Below are positions 52,884 to 62,663 of a DNA stretch of 64,000 bases, piece after piece. The position numbers and the translations under genes were made by a program. Numbering within the stretch: the stretch's first letter is position 1; every line of letters starts with the position of its first letter. The notes beneath the pieces were generated by a model. It did no database searches and was not told the DNA's origin. It worked only from the letters and a program-made list of their open reading frames with translations. The stretch is from Pseudo-nitzschia pungens (lineage: Eukaryota; Bacillariophyta; Bacillariophyceae; Bacillariales; Bacillariaceae): assembly GCA_037355855.1 (NCBI GenBank), contig CM074762.1, positions 5,946,400 to 6,010,399 on the forward strand, in the 5' to 3' direction.

Positions 52884-52997
52884 ATGAAAGTTCGCCCTTC
52901 CGTAAAAAAAATGTGTGACAAATGTCGTGTAATTAAACGTCATGGTAAAATTATGGTAATTTGTCCAAATCCGAAACACAAACAACGTCAAGGATAA
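52884..52997 (+). CDS. rpl36: Ribosomal protein L36
   Basis: A 37-residue protein, [20 protein letters not shown] onward. C11, C14, C27 and H32 form the zinc ribbon. It lies 29 bases after secY and 21 before rps13, the standard place. Confidence 0.96.
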   Translation: MKVRPSVKKMCDKCRVIKRHGKIMVICPNPKHKQRQG

Positions 52998-53018
52998 TAG
53001 TATAAAGGAGTTTATAAA

Positions 53019-53390
53019 ATGGTAAGATTAGTTGGTGTTGATTTACCCAGAAATAAAAAAATTGCATACGCCTTAACTTATATTCATGGAATCGGTCTAA
53101 CGTCGGCAAAAAACATTGTTGAAATTGCCGATATTGATTTTGATACCCGTGTTTATGATTTAACAACAGAACAAGCAGTAGCTTTACGTCAAACGTTAGA
53201 AGATAGTGATTTAAAATTAGAAGGTGACTTAAGAAGATTTAATGGTTTAAATATTAAACGATTAAATGAAATTAATTGTCATCGCGGAAAAAGACATCGA
53301 AATAGTTTACCTGTTCGAGGTCAACGAACTCGAACAAATGCACGTAGTAGACGTGGAGTTAAAAAGACTGTTACAGGTAAAAAGAAATAA
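53019..53390 (+). CDS. rps13: Ribosomal protein S13
   Basis: 123 residues. It starts MVRLVGVDLPRNKKIAYALT and ends in the basic RGQRTRTNARSRRG tail that touches tRNA in the 30S head. AAAGGAG lies 8 bases before the ATG. Confidence 0.97.
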   Translation: MVRLVGVDLPRNKKIAYALTYIHGIGLTSAKNIVEIADIDFDTRVYDLTTEQAVALRQTLEDSDLKLEGDLRRFNGLNIKRLNEINCHRGKRHRNSLPVRGQRTRTNARSRRGVKKTVTGKKK

Positions 53391-53426
53391 TTTTATACTA
53401 GCATTGGATTTATTTGAAATTTTTAT

Positions 53427-53819
53427 ATGCCAAAAACAACTAGAAAATCAACAATTAGAAAAGACAAAAGTAATTTAAGAAATGGTGTTGTTCATATTCA
53501 ATCAACGTTTAACAATACCATTGTAACTATTACGAATCCAAATGGTGATACCCTTTCATGGGCATCAGCTGGAAGTTCAGGATTTAAAGGTGCACGAAAA
53601 AGTACTCCATTTGCTGCACAAACTGCTGCTGAAAAAGCAGCCATTGATGCAGTAAGTATCGGACTAAAAAGTGTAGATATTTTAGTAAAAGGACAAGGAT
53701 CAGGTCGTGAAACTGCAATCAGAGCCATTGAAGGGGCAGGATTAGAAATTACATCAATTCAAGATATCACATCTGTTCCACATAATGGATGTCGACCTCC
53801 TAAACGTCGTCGCGTTTAG
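53427..53819 (+). CDS. rps11: Ribosomal protein S11
   Basis: 130 residues of the 30S platform. [20 protein letters not shown] and the C-terminal [13 protein letters not shown] are diagnostic. Confidence 0.98.
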   Translation: MPKTTRKSTIRKDKSNLRNGVVHIQSTFNNTIVTITNPNGDTLSWASAGSSGFKGARKSTPFAAQTAAEKAAIDAVSIGLKSVDILVKGQGSGRETAIRAIEGAGLEITSIQDITSVPHNGCRPPKRRRV

Positions 53820-53840
53820 AATTTAGTTTTAAAAAATCAA

Positions 53841-54794
53841 ATGATAAATAACATTTCAGTAAAATGCCTTAAATCTGACAAGATCGAATCAGGGGCTTGT
53901 CATGGACAATTTTTAATAAATTCTTTAAAATCTGGTCAAGGAATTACGATTGGTAATCAATTACGACGAGTACTACTAAATGATTTAGGTGGAATTGCCA
54001 TCACCGCGGTTAGAATTGCCGGAGTGAGTCATGAGTTTTCAACTATTCCTGGGGTTCGTGAAGATATTCTTGAAATTTTACTAAATTTAAAAGGTGTTAT
54101 TTTACGTGGCAATTCTCAATCACCTCAATTTGGTCGTTTGAAGATTCAAGGACCAATGGTAGTTACAGCTGATTCAATCCAATTACCATCAGATTTAGAA
54201 TTGGTAAATCCAAATCATTATATTATGACAATTTCAACTGCTAATGTAATTGAAATTGAATTTAAATTTGAATATGGTACTGGATATAAATTAGCATCCC
54301 AAACATTTTTAGAAGAAGATGATAATGATGATGATGAACATTATCTTCAACTTGATGCAATTTTTATGCCTGTTCAAAAAGTTGATTTTAAGATCGAAAA
54401 CATTTACGATAAAGAAAACAACATAACTGAACGATTATTTTTAGATATTTGGACAAATGGTAGTATTTCACCCGATGAAGCATTTAAATCAGCAGCGCAA
54501 GTTACTATTGATTTATTTAGTTTATTAGTTGAAAAGAAACAGTCAGCAAAAATTAATAAATTCGAACCTAAAGTTCAATCTTTAAGTATCGAACCATATA
54601 CAAATATTGCAATTGAAGAATTGCAATTATCTGTTCGAGCTTATAATTGTTTGAAAAAAGCACAGATAAATACAGTGGGAGATTTATTACAATATTCACC
54701 TGAAAAGCTTCAAGAACTTAAGAATTTTGGTCGAAAATCATCAATCGAAGTCTTTTCGACATTAAAAAATAAATTGGGTATTATTTTACAATAA
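53841..54794 (+). CDS. rpoA: RNA polymerase alpha subunit
   Basis: 317 residues. It dimerises to nucleate assembly of the plastid-encoded bacterial-type RNA polymerase. The N-terminal domain holds GQGITIGNQLRRVLLNDLGG; an acidic insert (EEDDNDDDEH, near residue 160) interrupts the middle. The C-terminal domain (LSVRAYNCLKKAQINTVGDLL, near residues 266-286) keeps the two helix-hairpin-helix elements that bind DNA and regulators. It lies between rps11 and rpl13; rps4 and rpl17 of the bacterial alpha operon are absent. Confidence 0.97.
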   Translation: MINNISVKCLKSDKIESGACHGQFLINSLKSGQGITIGNQLRRVLLNDLGGIAITAVRIAGVSHEFSTIPGVREDILEILLNLKGVILRGNSQSPQFGRLKIQGPMVVTADSIQLPSDLELVNPNHYIMTISTANVIEIEFKFEYGTGYKLASQTFLEEDDNDDDEHYLQLDAIFMPVQKVDFKIENIYDKENNITERLFLDIWTNGSISPDEAFKSAAQVTIDLFSLLVEKKQSAKINKFEPKVQSLSIEPYTNIAIEELQLSVRAYNCLKKAQINTVGDLLQYSPEKLQELKNFGRKSSIEVFSTLKNKLGIILQ

Positions 54795-54832
54795 TACTCC
54801 TAGATAATTATTTTTACCTATTAAAAAAAATT

Positions 54833-55291
54833 ATGAACTCACTAAATAAAACATTCTTACCAACTCAAGATTATAAGAACTGTAATTGGTATGTTATTGA
54901 TTGCAGTGGACAAACATTAGGTCGATTAGCAACTGTAATTGCAGGTTTGCTAAAAGGCAAAAACAAATCACAATACCATCCATCTGTAGATACAGGCGAT
55001 TACGTAGTTTTAATTAACGCCGAAGCAATTGTTGTAAATGAAACGGCTAAACATTACATTGTTAGAAATCCTGGTAGACCAGGTCGTTCATTAAAAATTC
55101 GAAACGTTGTAGATTGTCTTCCACGTTTTACAATTGAACGTGCTGTGAAACGTATGTTATCAAACACAGAAGGAAAAAGATTGATGAGACGATTAAAAAT
55201 TTATAATGGTGATACTCATGTTCATCAAGCGCAGAATCCAATCGAGATTGATGTTACAAATCTTTATACAAGTATTAAAAATACAAAGTAA
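54833..55291 (+). CDS. rpl13: Ribosomal protein L13
   Basis: 152 residues, an early 50S assembly protein. WYVIDCSGQTLGRLATVIAG is near the N-terminus, and GRSLKIRNVVDCLPRFTIERAVKRML follows in the centre. Confidence 0.97.
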   Translation: MNSLNKTFLPTQDYKNCNWYVIDCSGQTLGRLATVIAGLLKGKNKSQYHPSVDTGDYVVLINAEAIVVNETAKHYIVRNPGRPGRSLKIRNVVDCLPRFTIERAVKRMLSNTEGKRLMRRLKIYNGDTHVHQAQNPIEIDVTNLYTSIKNTK

Positions 55292-55316
55292 GTAAATAAA
55301 ATAATAAGAAATACTT

Positions 55317-55724
55317 ATGACAAAGTTAATTTTTCAAAAAACTGATATTGGACTAGGAAAACGAAAACAAGCCGTGGCAAGAGTTTTCTTAGTACCAGGT
55401 GAAGGAAACATTACAATTAATAAAGTTTCTGGAAATCACTACTTACAATATAACGATACCTATTTATCAACAGTTTTAGCTCCGTTAAAAACTGTTAATT
55501 TAAATACGCAATTCGATATTGTTGCGTATGTAAAAGGTGGTGGTCTTACAGGACAAGCAGAAGCAATCCAATTAGGTGTGGCTCGACAATTATGCAAAAT
55601 TAATGAACAACATAGAATCACGCTAAAACCACATGGATTTTTAACTCGTGATGCACGAATTAAAGAGCGTAAAAAATATGGATTAAGAAAAGCAAGAAAA
55701 GCTCCTCAATACTCAAAACGTTAG
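55317..55724 (+). CDS. rps9: Ribosomal protein S9
   Basis: 135 residues. GLGKRKQAVARVFLVPG and YVKGGGLTGQAEAIQLGVAR are typical. The C-terminus KKYGLRKARKAPQYSKR ends in the Lys-Arg that contacts the P-site tRNA anticodon. Confidence 0.98.
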   Translation: MTKLIFQKTDIGLGKRKQAVARVFLVPGEGNITINKVSGNHYLQYNDTYLSTVLAPLKTVNLNTQFDIVAYVKGGGLTGQAEAIQLGVARQLCKINEQHRITLKPHGFLTRDARIKERKKYGLRKARKAPQYSKR

Positions 55725-55746
55725 ATTTCTATTACAACAAAATATT

Positions 55747-55965
55747 ATGCCAAAAACAGATTTACATCCAGAATGGTTTTCACAAACTCCCGTTTTATGT
55801 GATGGGAAGCCGTTAGGGTTAATTGGTTCAACAAAACCAGAACTTCAAGTTGATATGTGGTTAGCAAATCATCCTTTTTACACAAAATCACAAGTTATGA
55901 TTGATAGTGAAGGACGAGTTGAACGATTCATGAAAAAATATGGTTTAAATTCAACTGATCAATAA
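55747..55965 (+). CDS. rpl31: Ribosomal protein L31
   Basis: 72 residues. MPKTDLHPEWF at the start and NHPFYT in the centre identify L31. Only one cysteine is present, so this is the zinc-independent form. Confidence 0.95.
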   Translation: MPKTDLHPEWFSQTPVLCDGKPLGLIGSTKPELQVDMWLANHPFYTKSQVMIDSEGRVERFMKKYGLNSTDQ

Positions 55966-55992
55966 CATATTTAAAAAGACTTTAAAATTTTT

Positions 55993-56367
55993 ATGCCAAC
56001 TATTCAGCAATTAGTTCGTTCAAGACGTATCGCTATTAAAAAGAAAACAAAATCTCCAGCTCTTGTAAATTGTCCACAACGACGAGGAGTTTGTACACGT
56101 GTTTATACAACAACACCTAAAAAACCAAACTCAGCAATTCGAAAAGTTGCTCGGGTAAGATTAAGTTCAGGGTTTGAAGTAACAGCTTATATTCCTGGGA
56201 TTGGACACAATTTACAAGAACATTCAGTTGTTTTAATTCGTGGTGGTCGAGTAAAAGATTTACCCGGGGTAAGATACCATATCGTTCGTGGGGCCTTAGA
56301 TACAGGTGGTGTTAAAGATAGACGACAAGGTCGTTCAAAATATGGTGTTAAAAAACCAAAAGCTTAA
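55993..56367 (+). CDS. rps12: Ribosomal protein S12
   Basis: 124 residues. S12 monitors codon-anticodon pairing. It carries [20 protein letters not shown] then SAIRK, and [19 protein letters not shown]. It begins the str-type end of the operon (rps12, rps7, tufA, rps10); fusA, present in bacteria, is absent. Confidence 0.98.
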   Translation: MPTIQQLVRSRRIAIKKKTKSPALVNCPQRRGVCTRVYTTTPKKPNSAIRKVARVRLSSGFEVTAYIPGIGHNLQEHSVVLIRGGRVKDLPGVRYHIVRGALDTGGVKDRRQGRSKYGVKKPKA

Positions 56368-56388
56368 TAAATAATAATATTCAGATTT

Positions 56389-56859
56389 ATGTCACGTAGA
56401 AATATTTCAAAAAAACGTTTTCCAGAAACTGACTCTGTTTATAATAGTTATCTAGTTAGTTTACTTATCACACGAATTTTAAAATCAGGTAAAAAAACAA
56501 TTGCGAAAAAAATTGTATACGATGCATTTGAGATCATTCAACAAAAAACAAATGAAGATCCACTAAAAGTATTTGAAAATGCAATTCGAAACGCTAGTCC
56601 TGTTGTTGAAGTTAAAGCACGACGCGTTGGTGGATCAACTTATCAAGTACCGATTGAAGTAAGTCGATTTAGAGCAACAAATCTTTCATTAAGATGGATT
56701 ATCCAATATTCAAAGCAAAGAGTTGGAAGAAGTATGGCTATCAAATTAGCAAATGAAATTATTGACACTGCTAACGAAATTGGTAATACTATTAAGAAAA
56801 AGGAAGAAACTCATAAGATGGCTGAAGCTAACAAAGCTTTCGCACATTTTAGATATTAA
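56389..56859 (+). CDS. rps7: Ribosomal protein S7
   Basis: 156 residues, open here and frame-broken in contig B. S7 nucleates the 30S head and touches the E-site tRNA. Signatures are [17 protein letters not shown] near residues 77-93 and the C-terminal [18 protein letters not shown]. Confidence 0.97.
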   Translation: MSRRNISKKRFPETDSVYNSYLVSLLITRILKSGKKTIAKKIVYDAFEIIQQKTNEDPLKVFENAIRNASPVVEVKARRVGGSTYQVPIEVSRFRATNLSLRWIIQYSKQRVGRSMAIKLANEIIDTANEIGNTIKKKEETHKMAEANKAFAHFRY

Positions 56860-56897
56860 TTTCAATTCCAACCTTAGAAGATCTTGGATCACTCACA

Positions 56898-56919
56898 CTC
56901 AGTATCTGAGATCACTGAG
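56898..56919 (+). promoter_or_regulatory. Hairpin in the rps7-tufA spacer
   Basis: CTCAGTATC, loop TGA, GAT(C)ACTGAG: a 9-bp stem with one bulge, within a region of repeated GATC and GATCT words that could extend it. It is the only GC-containing structure in the 138-base spacer before tufA and may mark processing or a tufA-specific leader. Confidence 0.5.
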
Positions 56920-56997
56920 GATCTCTGATCAAATAATAAATCTCGCTACAAGCTAAAAATTTAATTGTAATTTTTTAAAACTTAAAGGAATTTTATA

Positions 56998-58227
56998 ATG
57001 GCACGTGAAAAATTTGAACGTACAAAACCACACGTTAATATTGGAACAATTGGTCATGTTGACCACGGTAAAACAACATTAACTGCAGCAATTACTGCAA
57101 CTTTATCATTAGAAGGTGGTTCAGCAATCAAAGATTACGCTGATATCGATGGAGCACCAGAAGAACGTGCTCGTGGTATTACAATTAATACAGCACACGT
57201 TGAGTATGAAACTCAAACTCGTCACTATGCACACGTAGATTGTCCAGGACACGCGGATTATGTTAAAAACATGATTACAGGTGCAGCACAAATGGATGGT
57301 GCTATTTTAGTTGTATCAGCAGCTGATGGTCCAATGCCTCAAACTCGTGAGCACATCTTATTATCAAAACAAGTAGGTGTTCCAGATATCGTTGTGTTTT
57401 TAAACAAACAAGATCAAGTTGATGATGAAGAATTATTAGAATTAGTTGAATTAGAAGTTCGTGAGTTATTATCTGCTTACGATTTCCCAGGTGATGATAT
57501 TCCAATTTGTCCAGGTTCAGCTTTACAAGCTATTGAAGCTATTACAGCAAATCCTAGTCTTAAACGTGGTGACAACGAGTGGGTTGATAAAATCTTTGCA
57601 TTAATGGATGCTGTTGATGAATATATCCCAACACCAGAGCGTGACACTGAAAAAACGTTCTTAATGGCAATTGAAGATGTTTTCTCAATTACTGGACGAG
57701 GAACTGTAGCAACAGGACGTATTGAACGTGGTGTTGTAAAAGTAGGTGAAAGTGTTGAGATTGTTGGTGTAGGTGAAACCCAAACAACAACTATTACAGG
57801 AATTGAAATGTTCCAAAAAACTTTAGAGGAAGGTTTTGCTGGTGATAACGTTGGTATCTTATTACGTGGTATTACTCGTGAAGATATTGAGCGTGGAATG
57901 GTATTAGCTAAACCAGGTACAATTACTCCACATACTGTATTCGAATCAGAAGTATACGTTTTAACAAATGACGAAGGTGGTCGTTCAACTCCATTCTTCA
58001 CTGGTTACCGTCCACAATTCTATGTTCGAACAACTGATGTAACAGGTGCAATTACTGCTTTCACTGCAGATGATGGCTCAACAGTTGAAATGGTATTACC
58101 AGGTGATCGTATTAAAATGACAGCGGAATTAATTTACCCAGTTGCGATTGAAGATGGTATGCGATTTGCAATTCGTGAAGGTGGTCGTACAATTGGTGCC
58201 GGTGTAGTATCTAAAATTATTAACTAA
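56998..58227 (+). CDS. tufA: Elongation factor Tu
   Basis: 409 residues, the typical plastid length. EF-Tu carries aminoacyl-tRNA to the ribosome as a GTP complex. The GTPase motifs are GHVDHGKT (19-26), RGITI (59-63), DCPGH (81-85) and NKQD (136-139). The effector region and the beta-barrel domains 2 and 3 follow. A plastid-encoded tufA fits algae of the red lineage. It starts after AAAGGA; rps10 follows 12 bases after the stop. Confidence 0.99.
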   Translation: MAREKFERTKPHVNIGTIGHVDHGKTTLTAAITATLSLEGGSAIKDYADIDGAPEERARGITINTAHVEYETQTRHYAHVDCPGHADYVKNMITGAAQMDGAILVVSAADGPMPQTREHILLSKQVGVPDIVVFLNKQDQVDDEELLELVELEVRELLSAYDFPGDDIPICPGSALQAIEAITANPSLKRGDNEWVDKIFALMDAVDEYIPTPERDTEKTFLMAIEDVFSITGRGTVATGRIERGVVKVGESVEIVGVGETQTTTITGIEMFQKTLEEGFAGDNVGILLRGITREDIERGMVLAKPGTITPHTVFESEVYVLTNDEGGRSTPFFTGYRPQFYVRTTDVTGAITAFTADDGSTVEMVLPGDRIKMTAELIYPVAIEDGMRFAIREGGRTIGAGVVSKIIN

Positions 58228-58239
58228 TTAAAAAATTCT

Positions 58240-58563
58240 ATGAGTAATAAAACGAATGAAAAAGTTCGTATTAGATTAGAATCTTTTAATCATGAACTTT
58301 TAGTTTCTTCATGTCGAAAAATCACTCAAACGTTAAATTCGGCATCATTAAATTCAGTCGGAATGGTAACTTTACCAACTTCAAAAAGAATTTATTGTGT
58401 TTTAAGATCTCCACACGTTGATAAAGATTCGAGAGAACATTTTGAAATTCGAACTCATAAACGAATTTTAGAAATTCACTCTGATAGCGAACTATCTGTT
58501 GTTGATTTATTAGCAGAAATGGAGTTAGATTCAGGTGTATTCTGTTCAATCTCTATCTCTTAG
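58240..58563 (+). CDS. rps10: Ribosomal protein S10
   Basis: 107 residues. In bacteria S10 is also NusG-associated in antitermination. RSPHVDKDSREHFEIRTHKR is the S10 signature. It is the last gene of the superoperon; in bacteria it would lead the S10 cluster, but in red-lineage plastids it has moved behind tufA. Confidence 0.97.
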   Translation: MSNKTNEKVRIRLESFNHELLVSSCRKITQTLNSASLNSVGMVTLPTSKRIYCVLRSPHVDKDSREHFEIRTHKRILEIHSDSELSVVDLLAEMELDSGVFCSISIS

Positions 58564-58578
58564 TGATCTAAAACTGGT

Positions 58579-58630
58579 CTTTAAATGTTACTATATTAGT
58601 TTTAAAATATTAATATAGTAACCTTTAAAG
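58579..58630 (+). terminator. Terminator hairpin of the superoperon
   Basis: 20-base arms (CTTTAAATGTTACTATATTA and its complement with one mismatch) around a 12-base loop, starting 15 bases after the rps10 stop. It is the probable 3' end of the whole rpl3-rps10 message. Confidence 0.75.
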
Positions 58631-58925
58631 GTTGTACAATTGCATTTAAGTTAAATGTAATTTTTTTCTCTTATAACGGAAAATATAACTAAATTTACAT
58701 CAATATTTTTAGTTATCTTTAATTGAAACAAAAAAATTTTAAATTTTTAGTTTTAAAAAACTCTCAATCAGTTACTATTTTATTCTTTAGTTTGATATCT
58801 TTTAATCGTTAATTAAAAAAATTATTCATTGAGCTACAATTTTAAATACGTAAAATATTTATTATATTTCGAATGAAAAAAATAAATTTTAGCTATTAAG
58901 TTATAATTTTGCTTTAGTTTTAGAT
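58631..58925. other. AT-rich spacer, nothing recognised
   Basis: About 295 bases between the superoperon terminator and the 3' end of trnL. It is dominated by A and T with no supported ORF. Confidence 0.6.
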
Positions 58926-59009
58926 TGGGAACGGGGGGACTTGAACCCCCACGCCGTTTAAAGCAACGGATTTTAAGTCCGTCGTGTCTACCAATTTCAC
59001 CACATTCCC
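58926..59009 (-). tRNA. trnL-UAA: tRNA-Leu (UAA)
   Basis: An 84-nt class II tRNA on the minus strand: acceptor GGGAATG/CGTTCCC, D-arm TGGTGAAATTGG, anticodon TAA in CTTAAAA, long variable arm, discriminator A. It is intron-free. Confidence 0.95.
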
Positions 59010-59245
59010 AGTATATATAACAATATTATAACAAAAACCTATTTCTAGTGCAATATAATAGTTTTTTAATGCATAATGACGCCAATTAATTGAATTAGAA
59101 AATTTTTATAATAAATAAATTTTAAAATCTACCATTAAGAAACTAAAGAATTTCTAATTTTATTCTTTTATAAATTCTAACTTAATTAAAATCAATCTTT
59201 TACAAGTTTTAAATAATTATCTTATTTTACTTAGCTGTTTCTATC

Positions 59246-59316
59246 AGGCGGCACCCAGATTCGAACTGGGGATAGAGGATTTGCAATCCACTGCCTTACC
59301 ACTTGGCCATACCGCC
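59246..59316 (-). tRNA. trnC-GCA: tRNA-Cys (GCA)
   Basis: A 71-nt tRNA on the minus strand: acceptor GGCGGTA, anticodon GCA in GATTGCAAATC, and discriminator U (position 59246), the rare base that marks tRNA-Cys for its synthetase. The preceding 236 bases (59010-59245) hold nothing that I recognise. Confidence 0.95.
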
Positions 59317-59370
59317 TATCATTTATACGAACTACTATAAACTAATTTTTTGAAAAATACAAATCTTCTA

Positions 59371-59625
59371 TCAAGTTTTGTGTTCTAAATAATCTAAATA
59401 GTTATAAACTAAATAATATTGGTTAATCGCGTAAAATTGTGTGTTCAATGTTTTTGGATAGTTTTTTAATAATTTAAAGAAAATAGATATTTTTTTGAAC
59501 GTATTTTGATAAACTTTAAGAATAAATCTGTTCTTTAATCTTCTTCTAGACGTCAGATTTCTAAATCTAAGATAACTATTCAATTTTTTCTGTTTTATGT
59601 ATACTATTAAAATATAATAGTACAA
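59371..59625 (-). CDS. Doubtful small ORF, possibly an S20-like protein
   Basis: 84 codons on the minus strand with no ATG; it opens at TTG. The product is basic and Tyr/Phe-rich. RRRLKNRFILKVYQNTFKKI followed by YLVYNYLDYLEHK is faintly like ribosomal protein S20 but lacks its C-terminal region. The segment may be a diverged rps20, an unknown diatom ORF, or chance in AT-rich DNA. It lies between trnC and psbY, divergent from psbY. Confidence 0.3.
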   Translation of the reverse strand: MYYYILIVYIKQKKLNSYLRFRNLTSRRRLKNRFILKVYQNTFKKISIFFKLLKNYPKTLNTQFYAINQYYLVYNYLDYLEHKT

Positions 59626-59679
59626 TTGTAAGGTATTATTTTATAAATTTTTAAAATTATATATAAAGGATTTTTATTT

Positions 59680-59790
59680 ATGGATACTCGTATATTTGTG
59701 ATTGCTCTACCGTTATTAGTCGCAGCATCGTGGGCGTTATATAATATTGGCCGTTTAGCTATTCAACAAGTTCAAAGATTATCACGATAA
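59680..59790 (+). CDS. psbY: Photosystem II protein Y (PsbY)
   Basis: A 36-residue protein with one membrane helix ([20 protein letters not shown]), MDTR start and QQVQRLSR end. PsbY is a small peripheral subunit of photosystem II near cytochrome b559. AAAGGA precedes the ATG by about 8 bases. In the spacer after it, an imperfect inverted repeat (GATCAGCC / GGCTTGAATC) lies near 59828-59858. Confidence 0.95.
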   Translation: MDTRIFVIALPLLVAASWALYNIGRLAIQQVQRLSR

Positions 59791-59899
59791 TAAATCGTTT
59801 TAATTATTAAATTTTGAATAAACTTCGATCAGCCACTAAAATTTGGCTTGAATCGTTTGATAAACTTTTTTTACCAAGTTTTTTAAAAATAAAGGATAA

Positions 59900-60151
<252 letters not shown>

Positions 60152-60320
60152 ACATAAACTTAGAAAAGTTTTTAGAGTATTTTATTACATCTATAAATCC
60201 AAGCATATTACATTTAATATCTTGCAAAGTTTAAATCGTAATAGTAAGTCTTGGCCTTATTTATTTAGCTTATAAGTATTTATAAGAAACAAAAAAAGAA
60301 ATATTATTTAATATTTTCAA

Positions 60321-60376
60321 CGATTGATGAACAAAGATTTAAAAATTTACTGATTTTAATCCTCGTTCATCAATTG
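60321..60376. terminator. Hairpin between convergent psaC and groEL
   Basis: ATTGATGAAC (60323-60332) and GTTCATCAAT (60365-60374) are exact inverted repeats, extendable to 12 pairs, around a 32-base loop. The site lies between two converging genes, so it could serve as a two-way terminator. Confidence 0.5.
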
Positions 60377-60414
60377 TAAAATAACTAAATTAATCGGTAG
60401 GCATTAACAATTGT

Positions 60415-61000
60415 TTAAGCAATCGCTGGTACATCATCAACAATAATACATTCAGTTGTTAAAATCATACTAGCAATTGATGTTGCATTTTGTAAGCCTG
60501 AACGTGTTACTTTTGCTGGATCAACAACACCTTCTTCATACATATTTACAAATGTATTTTCCGCTGCGTTATAACCAACTTCAAATTCCTGTTCTTGAAC
60601 CTTTTCAAGGATAACTGGACCATTAATTCCAGCATTTTCTGCAATTCGTCTTAATGGAGCTAGAATGGCTCTAGAGATAATGATTGCACCAATAAGTTCA
60701 TCATCTTTTAAGTTTGTTTTTGCCCAACTTGCAAGATTTTCAGACAAATGTGCTAATGTTGTTCCACCACCAGGAACAATACCTTCTTCAACAGCTGCTC
60801 GAGTTGCATTAATAGCATCTTCTAATCGTAATTTTTTATCTTTCATTTCTGTTTCTGTTACCGCTCCAACTTTAATAACAGCGATCCCACCAGATAATTT
60901 TGCAATTCGATCCTGTAATTTTTCTTTTTCATAAGCTGTATCAGCTATATTGGCTTGCTTTCTTAATTGTTCACAACGAACCTTAATTTGATCAACAGTT
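60415..61000 (-). CDS. groEL: Chaperonin GroEL, C-terminal 195 residues
   Basis: The C-terminal third of a 60-kDa chaperonin, cut by the N gap. GroEL forms the folding cage in the plastid stroma. [34 protein letters not shown] and [21 protein letters not shown] are diagnostic. The protein ends DDVPAIA, with no GGM-rich tail. The remaining 5' two thirds should lie beyond the gap. Plastid groEL is found in red algae, diatoms and cryptophytes. Confidence 0.96.
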
Positions 61001-61500
61001 NNNNNNNNNNNNNNNNNNNNNNNNNNNNNNNNNNNNNNNNNNNNNNNNNNNNNNNNNNNNNNNNNNNNNNNNNNNNNNNNNNNNNNNNNNNNNNNNNNNN
61101 NNNNNNNNNNNNNNNNNNNNNNNNNNNNNNNNNNNNNNNNNNNNNNNNNNNNNNNNNNNNNNNNNNNNNNNNNNNNNNNNNNNNNNNNNNNNNNNNNNNN
61201 NNNNNNNNNNNNNNNNNNNNNNNNNNNNNNNNNNNNNNNNNNNNNNNNNNNNNNNNNNNNNNNNNNNNNNNNNNNNNNNNNNNNNNNNNNNNNNNNNNNN
61301 NNNNNNNNNNNNNNNNNNNNNNNNNNNNNNNNNNNNNNNNNNNNNNNNNNNNNNNNNNNNNNNNNNNNNNNNNNNNNNNNNNNNNNNNNNNNNNNNNNNN
61401 NNNNNNNNNNNNNNNNNNNNNNNNNNNNNNNNNNNNNNNNNNNNNNNNNNNNNNNNNNNNNNNNNNNNNNNNNNNNNNNNNNNNNNNNNNNNNNNNNNNN
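61001..61500. other. Assembly gap of exactly 500 N
   Basis: It joins plastid groEL to nuclear-type repeats. The change of composition and of genome compartment across it marks a false scaffold join. Confidence 0.95.
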
Positions 61501-61870
61501 AATATACGGATATATAGACGATCGATCGATTTTTTTAAAGTGAAAAAAGCACCCGGATGTACGATCGAATTTTAAGTGAAAAAGCACCGGATATAACGGA
61601 TCGTATAGACAGATCGATCGACGATTTTAACTTCAGTGAAAAAAGCACCCGGATGTACGGATCGATTTTAATTCAAAACCGTATATACGGATCGATCAAA
61701 AGATCGGATAACGGACGATTTTTAACTTCAAAGAAACCCGGAGATACGGATCGACCTTACAAAATCCGGATATACGATCGATCAAAGGAACGGAGATTAA
61801 AGAACCCGGATATACGAACGAACCCGGATATACGGTACGGACCGAATAAACGACGGATTAATTTTTAAAA
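61501..61870. repeat. Degenerate short repeats built on CGGATATACGGATCGATC
   Basis: About 370 bases in which words such as CCCGGATATACGGATCGATC recur many times with small changes, mixed with GTGAAAAAAGCACCCGGATG and TTTTAACTTCA. The unit is irregular. An open frame exists at 61557-61868, but it is a by-product of the repeat. It resembles noisy satellite or telomere-proximal sequence of a nuclear genome. Confidence 0.6.
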
Positions 61871-62083
61871 AGATACCATTCAGTAGAGAGCCAAGATACC
61901 ATTTTCTGTAGATAAGGACCAATCAAACAAAACTGTCAAACAGTGATGTCACCATGATGTATGGATACAGGAATAGAATAGGATAGAATATATTGTATTG
62001 CATCTACAACAGATGCTGTTTGTCTTTATTATTATTTTAAAGTATTGGAGATACTATTGTTCTGTGTTAGAAAACATGTTTTT
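61871..62083. other. Unique nuclear-like sequence before the 5S array
   Basis: 213 bases with no supported ORF. GATACCATT occurs twice near the start (61872 and 61896). GC content is higher than in plastid spacers. Confidence 0.4.
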
Positions 62084-62111
62084 ATGTACATTAGCGATCG
62101 ACCTAATTCGT

Positions 62112-62227
62112 GGAACGACCATACTAACGTGACAGCAACCGCTTCCCGTCTGCTCGCGAAGTTAAGCACGTTCAGGCTCAGTTAGTACTACGGTGGGGGA
62201 CCACGTTGGAATCCGAGTGTTGTTCTC
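62112..62227 (+). rRNA. Nuclear 5S rRNA gene, unit 1 (diverged)
   Basis: First unit of the array, 116 nt, with small losses (one G at the start, bases near CTGCTCGCGAAG and ATCCGAG). It may be a decayed edge copy or a poorly sequenced one. Confidence 0.8.
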
Positions 62228-62292
62228 TTTTGTCCCATTCATTTTTCCCTTAAAATTATTTTTTATGTACATTAGCGATCGACCTAATTCGT

Positions 62293-62413
62293 GGGAACGT
62301 GACCATACTAACGTGACAGCACCGCTTCCCGTCTGCTCAGCGAAGTTAAGCACGTTCAGGCCTCAGTTAGTACTACGGTGGGGGACCACGTTGGAATCCT
62401 GAGTGTTGTTCTC
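62293..62413 (+). rRNA. Nuclear 5S rRNA gene, unit 2 (variant)
   Basis: 121 nt, with a two-base insertion in GGGAACGTGACC and an extra C in CAGGCCTCAG relative to the later units. Confidence 0.82.
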
Positions 62414-62481
62414 TTTTGTCCCATTCATTTTTTTTTTCCCTTAAAATTATTTTATGTACATTAGCGATCGACCTAATTCGT

Positions 62482-62600
62482 GGGAACGGACCATACTAAC
62501 GTGACAGCACCGCTTCCCGTCTGCTCAGCGAAGTTAAGCACGTTCAGGCTCAGTTAGTACTACGGTGGGGGACCACGTTGGAATCCTGAGTGTTGTTCTC
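62482..62600 (+). rRNA. Nuclear 5S rRNA gene, unit 3 (variant)
   Basis: 119 nt with one extra G in GGGAACGGACC. Confidence 0.85.
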
Positions 62601-62663
62601 TTTTGTCCCATTCATTTTTCCCTTAAAATTATTTTATGTACATTAGCGATCGACCTAATTCGT

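Noticed and set aside
9913..57809. A giant plastid inverted repeat holding the whole ribosomal superoperon
   Set aside because: Contig ends are arbitrary, gaps are fixed at 500 N, and A, B and C collapse to one path. Diatom inverted repeats normally include the rRNA operon but not 20 kb of ribosomal protein genes. Only read depth could revive the idea.
61557..61868. A 103-codon ORF rich in DRSI, KRS and similar words
   Set aside because: It follows the degenerate DNA repeat; the protein is only a read-through of repeat units.
62162..62402. Small ORFs inside the 5S array
   Set aside because: They overlap 5S genes on either strand and depend on the indels of the first units.
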